DNA of 64,000 nucleotides from Yponomeuta sedellus. Taxonomy: Eukaryota; Arthropoda; Insecta; Lepidoptera; Yponomeutidae. The notes under the pieces were generated by a model, which searched no databases, had not been told where the DNA came from, and saw only the letters and a list, made by a program, of their open reading frames with translations. Below are positions 63,971 through 64,000 of the stretch, in pieces; position 1 is the first letter of the stretch; every line of letters begins with the position of its first letter. The stretch covers positions 398,501-462,500 of the forward strand of contig OW203722.1 in the NCBI GenBank assembly GCA_934045075.1. Direction: 5' to 3'. Position numbers and translations under genes: made by a program.

Positions 63971-64000
63971 TAACGTAACTAATAAACATAAAATATAAAC

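Overview
The window is a eukaryotic, AT-rich, intergenic stretch from an arthropod, most probably a moth or butterfly (Lepidoptera). I infer this from the repeat content: several tRNA-headed SINEs, LINE 3' ends with trinucleotide tails, and short motifs I associate with lepidopteran genomes. No host protein gene, no intact tRNA and no rRNA gene is visible. Everything that codes belongs to a mobile element, and the rest is decayed repeat, microsatellite or unassigned sequence.

Layout. 1-7.3 kb: SINE and LINE scraps. 7.30-9.70 kb: a DNA transposon with imperfect terminal inverted repeats and an uninterrupted 582-residue DDE transposase (N-terminal C2CH cluster, C-terminal SWIM zinc finger). 9.7-13.7 kb: SINEs and unassigned sequence. 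13.76-31.37 kb: a nest three levels deep. The outer level is the 3' end of a non-LTR retrotransposon. It is split by a 16.4-kb LTR element flanked by a 4-bp target duplication (ATGT). That element has two nearly identical LTRs of about 6.5 kb around a 2.38-kb internal region without coding capacity. Its 3' LTR is in turn interrupted by a 903-bp, 5'-inverted Jockey-type insertion. 31.4-33.0 kb: a decayed L2/CR1-like reverse transcriptase on the minus strand. 34.2-38.85 kb: an apparently intact two-ORF non-LTR retrotransposon (ORF1 with a baculovirus-FP-like fold, ORF2 with endonuclease and reverse transcriptase). 38.9-64 kb: dense SINEs (including a 5S-rRNA-derived family present in at least six copies), RTE-type LINE fragments, a foldback element with 93-bp arms, a Helitron-like end, long microsatellites and many short perfect hairpins.

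How the parts relate. The autonomous players seen here are the DDE transposon and the FP/EN/RT retrotransposon. The SINEs and the giant-LTR element have no protein and would depend on enzymes supplied from elsewhere. SINE tails resemble the tails of LINE fragments in the same window (GATGAT-type tails of the RTE-like LINEs and the 5S SINE; a shared 33-nt tail between SINE family D and a LINE 3' end), which suggests which LINEs mobilise them. The strongest candidate for something undescribed is the giant-LTR, protein-less retroelement: LTRs several times longer than is usual in animals, its own TATA box, a candidate intron and a polyadenylation signal inside each LTR, a tRNA-His-like primer site, and repeated G-tract motifs.

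Limits: family names come from recognising motifs by eye. Boundaries of short repeats are approximate (tens of bases). SINE families are labelled A, B, D, F, G, H and 5S for use within this report only.
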